From Halomonas stenophila (lineage in GTDB: Bacteria > Pseudomonadota > Gammaproteobacteria > Pseudomonadales > Halomonadaceae): a stretch of DNA of 64,000 nucleotides. Shown piece by piece: positions 1-9,384 of this stretch. The notes below the pieces were generated by a model. That model saw only the letters and a list, made by a program, of their open reading frames with translations. It was not told the origin of the DNA and did no database searches. Location: NCBI RefSeq assembly GCF_014192275.1, contig NZ_JACHXR010000002.1:124001-188000 (forward strand), given 5' to 3'. The position numbers and the translations under genes are program-made. Every line of letters begins with the position of its first letter. The first letter of the stretch is position 1.

Positions 1-690
1 GGCTTCATCGTCGCCATGGTCACCCTGACCAAGGGCCTCAAGCACGTCGGCCTGGACCTCGGCTTCGGCGAGAGCCTGATCTATGGCCTGCTGATCGGCC
101 TGGGCGTGATGCTGCTCGGTGGCTTCCTGGAGCGTCGAGTCAGCCGCAACCGTAGCGAGGAGGACAGCTTCGGCTTCGGCGGCGTCGAGCGCGTCTTCGG
201 CGTGCTGATGCTGTTCACCGCCTGCGCCATGGCCTTCGCCCACGGCTCCAACGACGTGGCCAACGCCGTCGGCCCGCTGGCCGCGGTGATCACCGTGGTG
301 CAGAGCGGTGGCCAGGTGGGAGGAGAGGCCCTGGTGCCCTGGTGGGTGCTGGTACTGGGCGGTGGCGGCATCGTCATCGGCCTGGTCACCTACGGTCACA
401 AGGTGATCGCCACCGTGGGCACCGGCATCACCGAGCTGACGCCGAGCCGCGGCTTCGCCGCCACCCTGGCCGCCGCCACCACCGTGGTGCTGGCCTCGGG
501 CACCGGCCTGCCGATTTCCACCACCCACACCCTGGTGGGTGCCGTGCTCGGCGTGGGCCTGGCCCGGGGCATGGCGGCGCTCAACCTGCGCGTGATCGGC
601 ACCATCGTGATGTCCTGGCTGATCACCCTGCCGGCCGGCGCCGGCCTGGCGATCATGTTCTTCTTCATGTTGAAGGGGATGTTCGGCTAA
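1..690 (+). CDS. Inorganic phosphate transporter, Pit family (C-terminal part)
   Basis: Low-affinity phosphate permease of the inner membrane, cut by the window edge; the reading frame is open from base 1. The visible 230 residues are strongly hydrophobic. They contain the family signature GSNDVANAVGPLAAV and the second, C-terminal signature GTGLPISTTHTLVGAVLGVG, so both halves of the Pit repeat are represented. The gene ends at TAA 688-690 and is followed by short repeats. Family assignment is secure; the transported form (metal-phosphate symport) is family knowledge. Confidence 0.93.
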   Translation, partial: GFIVAMVTLTKGLKHVGLDLGFGESLIYGLLIGLGVMLLGGFLERRVSRNRSEEDSFGFGGVERVFGVLMLFTACAMAFAHGSNDVANAVGPLAAVITVVQSGGQVGGEALVPWWVLVLGGGGIVIGLVTYGHKVIATVGTGITELTPSRGFAATLAAATTVVLASGTGLPISTTHTLVGAVLGVGLARGMAALNLRVIGTIVMSWLITLPAGAGLAIMFFFMLKGMFG

Positions 691-700
691 TTCGCCACGA

Positions 701-724
701 GGTTCGAGGTTCGAGGTTCGAGGT
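701..724. repeat. Short GGTTCGA tandem repeat
   Basis: Three head-to-tail copies of GGTTCGA plus a partial fourth lie 10 bases after the Pit stop codon. No function is visible. It is the first of two heptamer arrays in this intergenic gap. Confidence 0.85.
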
Positions 725-850
725 GTAGGAGCCCAATTCATCGGGTGATTGCTGTCCAGGCAGGTGAAAGCCTGCCTGGACAGGCTGGCACCATCTCCTG
801 TGAACCGAGATACCGGGGGTGTCAACATTGGCTTAGGGCGCACCATCCTG

Positions 851-948
851 CTTGCCCCTTGCCCCTTGCCCCTTGCCCCTTGCCCCTTGCCCCTTGCCCC
901 TTGCCCCTTGCCCCTTGCCCCTTGCCCCTTGCCCCTTGCCCCTTGCCC
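851..948. repeat. Heptanucleotide tandem repeat, 14 copies of CTTGCCC
   Basis: Fourteen perfect consecutive copies of the 7-bp unit CTTGCCC fill most of the 340-bp gap between the Pit permease and argA. The unit is not a multiple of three, so a copy-number change would shift any frame crossing it. No convincing gene reads through it. It ends 82 bp upstream of argA and could influence argA leader length or promoter spacing. Apart from this array and the GGTTCGA repeat I see nothing else in the gap. Confidence 0.95.
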
Positions 949-1030
949 CTGACCAGAGGTGCCGCCGTTTTCGTCCGTCTGATATAGTCAATGCTCATCC
1001 TCCCCTCTCACCTGCTGCCGGAGCGCGGCC

Positions 1031-2344
1031 TTGGACACTCGTTTCCCCTTCGTCGACTGGTTCCGCAATTCCTCGCCCTATATCAATGCGCATCGAGGAC
1101 GAACCTTCGTGATCCTGATCGAGGGCGAGGCCGTGGCGCAGGGCCGCGGCGAGCAGCTGATCCAGGACCTGGCGCTGCTGCACACCCTGGGCGTGCGCCT
1201 GGTGGTGGTGCAGGGCATCCGTCCCCAGGTGCACGACGCCCTCGAGGCGGCGGGCATCACCCCGCGGCGCCACCAGGGCCGCTGGGTGGCCGACGAGGCG
1301 GTCATGGCCCGGGTCGAGGGGGTGGCCGCCGAGCAGCGGCTGTGGCTCGAGGCCCGGCTGTCGCTCGGGCTGCCCAATACCCCGCTGCACGGGGTCGAGA
1401 TGACCGTGGTCTCCGGCAACCTGGTGATGGCCAAGCCCCTCGGGGTGCGTGACGGCATCGACTTCGACCGCAGTGGCGAGGTGCGCCGGGTGCGCGACGC
1501 GGCGATACGCGGCCTGCTGGGCCAGGGCTCGCTGGTGCTGCTGCCGCCGCTGGGCTTCTCGAGCACCGGTGAGGTCTTCGACCTGGACGCCGCCGACGTG
1601 GCGCGACACACGGCCACGGCGCTCGGCGCCGACAAGCTGATCCTGCTGGGGGAGGCCAGCGGCCTGTTCGACGATGCCGGTCAGCTGCAGCGCCAGCTGA
1701 CGCCGGCCGAGGCCGCTCCGCTGCTGGCCCGGACCGCCCCGGGCGACGAGCTGTCCCGCCACCTCGGCGCCGCCTGCGCCGCGGCCCGCCATGGCGTGGC
1801 TCGCACCCACCTGCTTTCCTGGCGGGACCACGATGCCCTGCTCGGCGAGCTCTTCACCCGGGACGGGGTGGGCACCATGATCACCCAGCACCGCTACGAG
1901 CAGCTGCGCCCCGCCGAGATCGACGACATCGGCGGCTTGCTGGAACTGCTCGAGCCGCTGGAGCGTCGCGGCATGCTGGTGCCGCGTTCCCGGGAGCGCC
2001 TCGAGTACGAGATCGAGGACTATGCGGTCATCGAGCGGGACGGCATGGTCATCGGCTGCGCCGCCCTGCACACCTTCGGCGATGCCCGCATGGGCGAGCT
2101 CGCCTGCGTGGCCGTGCATGGCGACTACCGGGGCGGGGCCCGCGGCGACCGGCTGCTCGCCGAGGTGGAGCGTCGTGCTCGCCAGCTCGGGCTGGAGTCG
2201 CTGTTCGCCCTCACCACGCATACGGCCCACTGGTTCTTCGAGCATGGCTTCCGCCAGGCCGATATCGCCGACCTGCCGCCGCTGCGCCGGGATACCTATA
2301 GCCACGCCCGCCAGTCCAAGGTGCTCGTCAAGGCCCTCGCCTGA
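1031..2344 (+). CDS. argA: Amino-acid N-acetyltransferase (N-acetylglutamate synthase)
   Basis: Acetylates L-glutamate with acetyl-CoA, the first step of arginine synthesis, in the cytosol. The 437 residues have the two-domain architecture of classical ArgA: an amino-acid-kinase-like domain to about residue 290 (opening WFRNSSPYINAHRG, close to E. coli ArgA) and a C-terminal GNAT domain with the acetyl-CoA loop GDYRGGARGDRLL. The start is a TTG, chosen because GGAG lies 7 bases upstream and the protein begins exactly where ArgA proteins do. Arginine probably inhibits it through the kinase-like domain (family knowledge). Confidence 0.93.
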   Translation: MDTRFPFVDWFRNSSPYINAHRGRTFVILIEGEAVAQGRGEQLIQDLALLHTLGVRLVVVQGIRPQVHDALEAAGITPRRHQGRWVADEAVMARVEGVAAEQRLWLEARLSLGLPNTPLHGVEMTVVSGNLVMAKPLGVRDGIDFDRSGEVRRVRDAAIRGLLGQGSLVLLPPLGFSSTGEVFDLDAADVARHTATALGADKLILLGEASGLFDDAGQLQRQLTPAEAAPLLARTAPGDELSRHLGAACAAARHGVARTHLLSWRDHDALLGELFTRDGVGTMITQHRYEQLRPAEIDDIGGLLELLEPLERRGMLVPRSRERLEYEIEDYAVIERDGMVIGCAALHTFGDARMGELACVAVHGDYRGGARGDRLLAEVERRARQLGLESLFALTTHTAHWFFEHGFRQADIADLPPLRRDTYSHARQSKVLVKALA

Positions 2345-2349
2345 CCCCC

Positions 2350-2463
2350 TGTCGCCGCCTGGCGGCACCGCACAAAAGGGTGTCGCCAGGCGGAGACGTT
2401 ATAATGAATTGTTTTAAAAGGGATTTATCGGCTCACCTGAATCCATGTCGCCAATCGGCGACG
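2350..2463 (+). promoter_or_regulatory. Three candidate GlrR operator sites upstream of a sigma-54 promoter
   Basis: Three related imperfect dyads match the enterobacterial GlrR consensus TGTC-N10-GACA: 2350-2367 (TGTC-N10-GGCA), 2381-2398 (TGTC-N10-GACG) and 2446-2463 (TGTC-N10-GACG). All begin TGTCGCC; the third has perfect 6-bp arms, GTCGCC and GGCGAC. They lie roughly 110-240 bp upstream of the sigma-54-like promoter, a normal distance for an enhancer-binding protein. GlrR is encoded 3 kb downstream. A possible IHF-type AATCAA core is present on the minus strand at 2545-2550. The first two dyads can also pair with each other as a hairpin after argA, so a role in argA termination is an alternative. 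Confidence 0.55.
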
Positions 2464-2570
2464 AAAAATCCCGTCGATCGGGCGATTCGACCGTGCCGGA
2501 TCGTCATCTGTCCGGGGGCTGCCAATTTATAAGATCCTATCTCTTTGATTTTGAAGGGGTGGTATGGCTT

Positions 2571-2587
2571 TTGGCACGCGATTGGCA
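2571..2587 (+). promoter_or_regulatory. Sigma-54 (RpoN) promoter, -24/-12 type
   Basis: TTGGCACG-CGAT-TGGCA matches the RpoN consensus TTGGCACG-N4-TTGCA at all but one position. The invariant GG (2573-2574) and GC (2585-2586) are separated by exactly 10 bases. Predicted transcription start is about 2598. It sits upstream of a hairpin-rich segment and of genes for a sigma-54 activator (GlrR, with the GAFTGA motif). Confidence 0.68.
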
Positions 2588-2597
2588 ACAGTCAGGG

Positions 2598-3046
2598 TGA
2601 GCAAGCGGAAACGGTTCAAACGGCTCGAACCGTGTTCCGGTCGCCGGGGGCCGAGATAACACTGCCCTGTGCCTTTTGGCCTCGCGGCGATCAACGTCTG
2701 CTCCAGCGATGTGTGACTTTAGGTTGCGATGAGACGGTACCGACGACGTCAAGGAAGTGTACCGATAGGGCAAGGATGCCCCGGCAAGGATGCCTCCCCC
2801 TACGGGGGACGAATTGCGCGACATCGCCCGGCCGAGGCCTGGGTGATGACGCCACAGACGAAGCGGGGTGGTCCGCCACCCGCACGAGGATGACTAGCCC
2901 CTGGTGGCAAAGGGCGTTCCCGTGGCTTCGCGGGCCTCACGGCCCTGGGAAAGTCGGTCGATGGATGGACCAGGCCGGCGATCGAGCGGCTTTCTCGACC
3001 CTTCAGTTCCCTGCGTATTGGGCCGGCTCTGCCGGCCCTTTTTTTT
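2598..3046 (+). ncRNA. Predicted GlrR/sigma-54-controlled structured small RNA, about 450 nt
   Basis: No convincing protein gene lies between argA and glrK, but this segment is bounded by a sigma-54-type promoter and a strong intrinsic terminator. It folds into successive hairpins. A 12-bp 5' stem pairs 2606-2617 with 2627-2639 (one bulged base). A second domain pairs 2641-2646 with 2685-2690 and 2652-2655 with 2681-2684. CGGTAC/GTACCG pairs 2735-2740 with 2759-2764. Twin small hairpins at 2768-2781 and 2783-2794 both display AAGGAT in the loop. Others lie at 2863-2883, 2917-2951 and 2956-2971 (GATGGATG loop). Its position directly before glrK-qseG-glrR is that of glmY in enterobacteria, but the RNA is much longer than GlmY (about 180 nt) and I see no sequence similarity. 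GGA in hairpin loops suggests CsrA binding, which is speculative because total GGA count (nine) is not above expectation. Confidence 0.55.
3020..3046 (+). terminator. Intrinsic terminator of the predicted small RNA
   Basis: A perfect 8-bp stem GGGCCGGC/GCCGGCCC with loop TCT is followed by eight T (3039-3046). It ends no protein gene on this strand, which is itself evidence for a transcript upstream. Confidence 0.9.
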
Positions 3047-3066
3047 CATCGATGCGCATTGAGCCT

Positions 3067-3257
3067 TGTCTGAAAAGTCGGCGAGCGATGGCCAGGGCTA
3101 GGCCCGTTCCTGACGGGCCAAGGCATTTCCCACATCCGTGTGGGTCACAAGGCAAGAATCGGCGAAAAGGGCGAAAAGACGGAATTTTCGCGGTGTAAAT
3201 GAGTACTTTGAGCTGATTTTTAACGCCGGATGGGCGAGCGCAGGCAGTTTTCAGACA
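3067..3257. repeat. Inverted pair TGTCTGAAAA / TTTTCAGACA between the RNA terminator and glrK
   Basis: TGTCTGAAAA at 3067-3076 is the exact reverse complement of TTTTCAGACA at 3248-3257, and flanking bases (GGCGAGCG, GCGAGCGC) also partly match. A REP/BIME-like pair or a regulatory dyad is possible. No protein gene is supported in the roughly 310 bases before glrK. Confidence 0.5.
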
Positions 3258-3358
3258 CAGCGAAGGCCTCGACGCATGCAAGGTGGTGGGCCGAACTCTG
3301 GTATTCTCGGGCTTGAACGATGGACACTTCCTTCAATCTTCTCGGTAGAACGCTGGCC

Positions 3359-4843
3359 ATGACCACAGCCGTATCCCGTCGTTGGCGCCCGCGCTCGCTG
3401 CTGCAGCTGGTGTTGCTCGCCTTCCTCATGGTGATGCTGCCGCTTGCCGTACTGATGCTCCAGGCCGGCCAGGCCCTGTCCGAACTCTCGCGACTGGCCG
3501 ACCAGAGTGCCCGTCAGGCGGTGGAGGAGACGCGTCGTGCCCGCACCCTCGGGGCCCTGGCCCTGGAACTCGAGCGTAGTGCCCGCCAGTACGCCGTGGT
3601 CGAGCAGGAGAGCCTGCTGGATATCTACGACGAGCGGCTGGCGGAGTTTCGCCGCCTGCTCGCCCGGCAGAGCGAGCTGCTGCCCGATGACCCGAACGTG
3701 AAGGCGCTCTCCAGCGAGCTGGACAAGCTCGCCGAGTTGCCCGGACTGTCGCTGGAGGAGTTCGAGAGTCGGCTCACCGATTTCCTGTCCTTCGCCGAGC
3801 ATACCGAGGCCATGCGCCATGCCACCAACCGGCGCATCGACGACCGCCTCGACGTCATCCGTACCCGGGCCGAGGACGTGCAGCGGCGGCTGTGGTGGCA
3901 GACCGCCGCGCTGGTCTCGGCCAGTCTGATTCTGATGCTGCTGTTCACCCGGCTGATCATCCGTCCGGTGCACCAGCTCGAGCGGCGCATCCTCGGCATC
4001 GGCAGTGGTGGCCAGGAGGCCCGGCGGGCCCCGGTCCAGGGCCCCGCCGAGCTGGTCAGCCTCGACGAGCGGCTCGACTGGCTGTCGTCGCGGCTCGAGG
4101 AACTGGAGGAACAGAAGCAGCAGTTCCTGCGTCACATGTCGCATGAACTCAAGACCCCTCTGGCCAGCGTGCGCGAGGGATCGTCGCTGCTCGCCGACGG
4201 TGTGGCCGGCGAGCTCTCCGAGCACCAGCGCGAGATCCTCGAACTGATCGATGCCAGCGGCAGCGAACTCCAGCAACTCATCGAGCAATTGCTCGACTAC
4301 AACCTGCTGCAGCACAGCCGGCTGGAGGCCGAGCGGCTGGACCTCGCCACCGTGGCCAAGGAAGTGCTGGCCAAGCATCGCCTGGCGCTGCAGCAGAAGG
4401 AGATGCGCGTGGACTGCTTCGATGGCCCCCTGGCCTGGCGGGCCGATCGGACCGCCACGGCCCGCATTCTCGATAACCTGATCTCCAACGCCATCGCCTA
4501 CGGCGAGGACGCCGGTCGACTGGAGATCGGCGCCCGGGTGGAGCATGACCGCCTGGTGCTCGAGGTGGCCAACAGCGGTGAGCCGATTCCCGAGGAGGAT
4601 CGGCCACGGCTGTTCGAGGCCTTCTACCAGGGGCGGATACGGCGCAAGGGCGCCCTGAAGGGCTCCGGCATCGGTCTCTCGGTGGCCGCCGACTGCGCCC
4701 GGCTGCAGGATGGCACCCTCGAACTGGTGGATGATCCCCGCCTGGCGGTGTGTTTCCGGCTGACCCTGCCGCGCCGGGCGCCGGCGATCGAGCACGATGT
4801 ATCGACACCCGCCCTGCAGGGTGTCCAGGAAAGGAACGACTGA
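3359..4843 (+). CDS. glrK: Sensor histidine kinase GlrK (QseE)
   Basis: Inner-membrane sensor that phosphorylates GlrR. The chain has a first membrane helix (about residues 13-33), a periplasmic helical region, a second helix (about 180-200, ending LLFTRLIIRPVHQLE), a HAMP-like linker, the H-box FLRHMSHELKTPLASVREG and a catalytic ATPase domain (DNLISNAIAYGEDAG; GSGIGLSVAADC). It matches E. coli GlrK along its length. I use ATG 3359 because MTTAVSRRWRPRSLLQLV then has the family's N-terminal length; an in-frame ATG at 3320 would add 13 residues. The stop is 1 base before qseG, so the three genes are an operon. Confidence 0.9.
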   Translation: MTTAVSRRWRPRSLLQLVLLAFLMVMLPLAVLMLQAGQALSELSRLADQSARQAVEETRRARTLGALALELERSARQYAVVEQESLLDIYDERLAEFRRLLARQSELLPDDPNVKALSSELDKLAELPGLSLEEFESRLTDFLSFAEHTEAMRHATNRRIDDRLDVIRTRAEDVQRRLWWQTAALVSASLILMLLFTRLIIRPVHQLERRILGIGSGGQEARRAPVQGPAELVSLDERLDWLSSRLEELEEQKQQFLRHMSHELKTPLASVREGSSLLADGVAGELSEHQREILELIDASGSELQQLIEQLLDYNLLQHSRLEAERLDLATVAKEVLAKHRLALQQKEMRVDCFDGPLAWRADRTATARILDNLISNAIAYGEDAGRLEIGARVEHDRLVLEVANSGEPIPEEDRPRLFEAFYQGRIRRKGALKGSGIGLSVAADCARLQDGTLELVDDPRLAVCFRLTLPRRAPAIEHDVSTPALQGVQERND

Positions 4844-4844
4844 C

Positions 4845-5393
4845 ATGAACCTACGCCCGCTGATCCTCGGCCTGGCCTCGACCTGGCTGGTGGGCTGCCA
4901 GGGGTTCCCGGAGAACCTCCAGGGGCCCCGCGACAACCCCCACCCCCGGGTGCAGCTGAGCCCCGGCACCTGCTTCTCGGAGGTGCCCAGCTTCGCCGAC
5001 GACGCCTGTCTGCTGCATGACTGGGTGGCCCTGGGCCTGGCCTCCCAGCGCGGCGACCGGGCCTGGCGCGAGGGCATGCTGCTGACCCTCGAGGGAGACG
5101 ACGCCGAGCAGCGCCTGGGGCGCGCCGTGCTGCTGGCCTGGGGCGACGAGGCCCAGTGGGACGAGGCCTCCGAGCTGCTCAAGGCCGACCTGCATGCGGC
5201 GCCGGCCCGGCTGCAGCCGCTGCTGCGCTACTGGCTCAACGAGGTGGAAGGCCGGCGCAGCCTGAGCCACAAGCTGGTCGAGGAGCAGCAAGAGCGGGAG
5301 GCCCTGGCGGCGGAGAACGAGGCCCTGACCGAGAAGCTGGATGCCCTCACCGCCATCGAGCGGAACATCAATTCGCGACAGCAGACCGAGTAA
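4845..5393 (+). CDS. qseG: QseG/YfhG-like outer-membrane lipoprotein
   Basis: A 182-residue lipoprotein between glrK and glrR, the position of qseG. It has a short signal peptide with lipobox LVGC (Cys 18) and a C-terminal coiled coil (about residues 140-175, rich in Glu, Leu and Ala). In E. coli QseG activates the GlrK kinase from the outer membrane; the same role is inferred from synteny because sequence conservation in this family is low. AAGGA upstream supports ATG 4845; longer in-frame versions would overlap glrK. Confidence 0.8.
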   Translation: MNLRPLILGLASTWLVGCQGFPENLQGPRDNPHPRVQLSPGTCFSEVPSFADDACLLHDWVALGLASQRGDRAWREGMLLTLEGDDAEQRLGRAVLLAWGDEAQWDEASELLKADLHAAPARLQPLLRYWLNEVEGRRSLSHKLVEEQQEREALAAENEALTEKLDALTAIERNINSRQQTE

Positions 5394-5408
5394 CTCGGGA
5401 GAGACGAC

Positions 5409-6803
<1,395 letters not shown>

Positions 6804-6818
6804 GGTGAGCGGGCGCCG

Positions 6819-8168
6819 TCAGTCGGCGGCGTCCTCCCCGGGCAACACCTTCAGGGCCAGCCGGCCCTCGCCGAGGCGCGCGGCCAGGCGCTCCCCGGGC
6901 GCGGTGTCCGCCGCCCGGCGGATCACCCGGCCCGCGTCGTTCTCGAGGATCGCATAGCCCCGGCCGAGCACCGCCAGGGGACTCACCGCCTGCAGCTCCC
7001 GGGCCAGGGCATTGAGCCGCTCGCGGTGGCGGGCCAGCTCCCGGGGCATGGCCTGGTGCAGGCGCTGGTGGGCCAGCGCCAGGCGACGTTCGGCCTGGGC
7101 CACCAGGGCCGCCGGCGAGCGCAGCGCCAGCCGCTGGCGCAGCTGGCCCTCGCGCTGCCGGGCCGCCTCGAGGCGGGCACGCATGGCCCGCGCCAGCCGC
7201 CCCTCCAGCTGCTTCAGCTGGCGTCGCCGATAGCCCAGCACCTCGCCGGGATGGCGCAGCCTGGCCCGCAGGTGGTCCAGGCGCTGGGCCTCGGTATCGA
7301 GCCGCGCCCGCTCGGCGCGCGCCAGGCGGGCCTCCAGCACGCGCAGCCGGGCGAGCAGCTCGGCGCGGCCCGGCACCAGCTGCTCCGCCGCAGCCGAGGG
7401 CGTGGGGGCCCGCCGGTCGGCGGCGAAGTCCGCCAGGGTGACGTCCACCTCGTGGCCCACCGCCGACATCACCGACAGCCGCGAGTGGAAGATCGCCCGC
7501 GCCAGGTGCTCGTCGTTGAAGGCCCAGAGATCCTCCAGGCTGCCGCCGCCCCGGGTGACCAGGATGGCATCCCGGGCGGGATCCAGGGCCGACTGGCGAT
7601 TGAGCAGCCCCAGGGCGGCGATCATCGCCGGGGCCGCCTCGCGGCCCTGCACCGGCACCGGGATCAGGGTGACCTGCACCAGCGGCCAGCGCGTGGCCAG
7701 CACCGCCAGCACGTCGCGGATCGCCGCCCCGGTGGGCGAGGTGAGCACCAGCAGGTGGCGCGGCGGGTAGGGCAGGGGCCGGGCGTTGGCGAACACCCCC
7801 TCGGCGTCGAGCTTGGCCTTGAGCCGCTCGAAGGCGGCCAGCAGCTCGCCTTCGCCCACCGCCTGCACCGCCTCGGCGATCAGCTGGTAGTCGCCTCGCG
7901 GCTCGAACAGCGAGACCCGCCCGCGTACCCTGACGTGGTCGCCGTCGCGCATCGGCGCGGCGACGAAGCGCGCGCGGTTGCGGAACAGCGCACAGCGCAG
8001 CTGGGCCCGCTCGTCCTTGAGGGTGAAGTAGACGTGACCCGACGACGGCCGCGAGACGCCGGACAGCTCGCCCTCCACCCAGACGTCGCCGACGTCCTGC
8101 TCCAGGGCCTGGCGGGCGCGGCGGTTGAGCTCGCTGACGGTGAGGGCGGGGCTGTCGTTGGGGGCCAT
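6819..8168 (-). CDS. xseA: Exodeoxyribonuclease VII large subunit
   Basis: Large subunit of the single-strand exonuclease VII, which acts with small subunit XseB (not in this window). About 449 residues: N-terminal OB fold (VWVEGELSGVSRPSSGHVYFTLKDE), the catalytic segment with TSPTGAAIRDVL, VTRGGGSLEDLWAFNDE and GHEVDVTLADFAADRRAPTPSAAAE, then a long charged coiled coil and a short tail (AILENDAGRVIRRAAD). Start ATG 8168 (MAPNDSPALTVSELN) was preferred to an upstream start that would add 27 low-complexity residues. It converges on glrR. Confidence 0.94.
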   Translation of the reverse strand: MAPNDSPALTVSELNRRARQALEQDVGDVWVEGELSGVSRPSSGHVYFTLKDERAQLRCALFRNRARFVAAPMRDGDHVRVRGRVSLFEPRGDYQLIAEAVQAVGEGELLAAFERLKAKLDAEGVFANARPLPYPPRHLLVLTSPTGAAIRDVLAVLATRWPLVQVTLIPVPVQGREAAPAMIAALGLLNRQSALDPARDAILVTRGGGSLEDLWAFNDEHLARAIFHSRLSVMSAVGHEVDVTLADFAADRRAPTPSAAAEQLVPGRAELLARLRVLEARLARAERARLDTEAQRLDHLRARLRHPGEVLGYRRRQLKQLEGRLARAMRARLEAARQREGQLRQRLALRSPAALVAQAERRLALAHQRLHQAMPRELARHRERLNALARELQAVSPLAVLGRGYAILENDAGRVIRRAADTAPGERLAARLGEGRLALKVLPGEDAAD

Positions 8169-8202
8169 GATGGGGTCATCTCCGGGCGGAACGCCGCCCA
8201 GC

Positions 8203-9309
8203 CTAGCACGGATCCGGCCCGTCGCTCGGCCCCCGGCCCGACCTGGCACCCAGGCGCCGGCAGGCGCCCAGCAGCACCGGCATCAGCAGGATCAGCACCG
8301 TGATGCGCAGCAGGTGGTGCGAGGTGACGAAGGCCGGGTCGATGCCCAGCGACAGCGCGACCAGGCTCAGCTCGGGGGCGCCACCGGGCATGTAGGCGAG
8401 CAGCGCCGCCGGCAGCGACACCCCCGTCGCGGCGTGGATGCCCCAGGCGGCGAGGATGGCGATCCCGAGCAGGCACACCGCCTGCAGCATGGCCATCACC
8501 AGGGTATGGCCGACCTTGGCCAGCGAGGTGCCGGTGAAGCGCACTCCCACCGAGACGCCGATGATCACCTGGGCCAGGGCGATCAGCGTCGGCGGGATGG
8601 CGGCATGGGTCAGCCCCGTCAGGTGCAGCGCCGCCGAGACCAGCGCCGGGCCGAACAGCAAGGCGTTGGGCAGGCGCAGCCGGTGCCCCAGCCAGGCGCC
8701 CAGCACGCCGGCGCCGGCCAGCCAGGCCGCATCTCCTGGAGCGGGTAGCCATAGCCACTGGGCCAGGTCCATGCCGGTGGGCTGCAGGCTGACATGGCCG
8801 ACCCACTGCAGCACCGGGGGAATGGCGACCAGCAGCACCAGGATGCGCACCGCATGGGTCATGCCCACCACCCGCAGGTCGGCGCCCGAGTCCAGCGCCA
8901 TGCCGGTGACCGCCGAGACGCCCCCGGGCACCCCGGCATAGAGGGCGGTATCCAGCGAGTGGCCGGCCACGCGGCGCGAGAACCACACCGAGAAGGCCAT
9001 CATCAGCGCCGTGGCCAGCAGCATCACGCTCAGGCTGGCGCCCCACAGCGGCAGATCGCCGGACATCTCCGGGGTGAAGGCCGCGCCCAGCATCACCCCG
9101 ATCACCACCAGCACGCCCTTGCGACCACGCCCCGGCGAGCGCAGCCGGGCGCCGGCGAGGCTCGCCAGGGTGGTGGCGAACATGGCGCCGAGCAGCCAGG
9201 GCAGGGGGACGTCGAGCCAGTAGGCGAGGCCGCCGCCGGCCAGCCCCAGGGCGAGCGTCGGCAGGAAACGGCCCAGGGCGGCCAGTCGTGCGGTGAGGGT
9301 GTCGTTCAC
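8203..9309 (-). CDS. AbrB-family integral membrane protein
   Basis: A 368-residue protein with about ten hydrophobic helices in two repeats, matching the AbrB family often annotated as putative ammonia monooxygenase (not the AbrB DNA-binding regulator). Repeated glycine-rich motifs, YAGVPGGVSAVTGMALD and AYMPGGAPELSLVALSLG, are typical. Function in the family is poorly defined; a transport or regulatory role is likely. It follows tctA on the same strand after a hairpin, suggesting a link with the Tct operon. Confidence 0.85.
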   Translation of the reverse strand: MNDTLTARLAALGRFLPTLALGLAGGGLAYWLDVPLPWLLGAMFATTLASLAGARLRSPGRGRKGVLVVIGVMLGAAFTPEMSGDLPLWGASLSVMLLATALMMAFSVWFSRRVAGHSLDTALYAGVPGGVSAVTGMALDSGADLRVVGMTHAVRILVLLVAIPPVLQWVGHVSLQPTGMDLAQWLWLPAPGDAAWLAGAGVLGAWLGHRLRLPNALLFGPALVSAALHLTGLTHAAIPPTLIALAQVIIGVSVGVRFTGTSLAKVGHTLVMAMLQAVCLLGIAILAAWGIHAATGVSLPAALLAYMPGGAPELSLVALSLGIDPAFVTSHHLLRITVLILLMPVLLGACRRLGARSGRGPSDGPDPC

Positions 9310-9335
9310 TATCCTGTGGCCTCTGATCGAACGTC

Positions 9336-9359
9336 CCGGGCCCGTGATGACGGGCCCGG
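9336..9359 (-). other. Strong hairpin between tctA and the AbrB-family gene
   Basis: A 9-bp perfect stem CCGGGCCCG/CGGGCCCGG with loop TGATGA. No T run follows on either strand, so it may be an intercistronic RNA-stability or processing hairpin or a weak terminator rather than a full stop. Confidence 0.6.
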
Positions 9360-9384
9360 TGTCTGGAAGGGAAGGAGGATGCGC

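Noticed and set aside
851..948. CRISPR array
   Set aside because: The repeats are 7 bp, contiguous and without spacers; no cas gene is in the window.
745..1112. Open frames of PLPLAPC repeats across the heptamer array
   Set aside because: They result from the CTTGCCC repeat being open in several frames; the repeated peptide resembles no protein and there is no start signal.
2400..2405. TATAAT between the candidate GlrR sites
   Set aside because: Perfect -10-like hexamer, but no -35-like sequence at 16-18 bases upstream, and no transcript end points to it. Could still be a weak promoter; not reported as a feature.
2598..3046. RNase P RNA, tmRNA or 6S RNA
   Set aside because: None of the conserved core sequences of these RNAs (for example the RNase P 5' core or the tmRNA tRNA-like end) is present.
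2545..3198. A 217-codon plus-strand open frame covering the predicted RNA region
   Set aside because: It has no recognisable domain, odd composition and no convincing ribosome-binding site. It overlaps a sigma-54 promoter, several strong hairpins and an internal intrinsic terminator at 3046. An RNA gene explains the segment better.
3251..5182. A 643-codon minus-strand open frame opposite glrK-qseG
   Set aside because: It is the antisense shadow of glrK, typical of GC-rich coding DNA. The plus-strand proteins match known families along their length.
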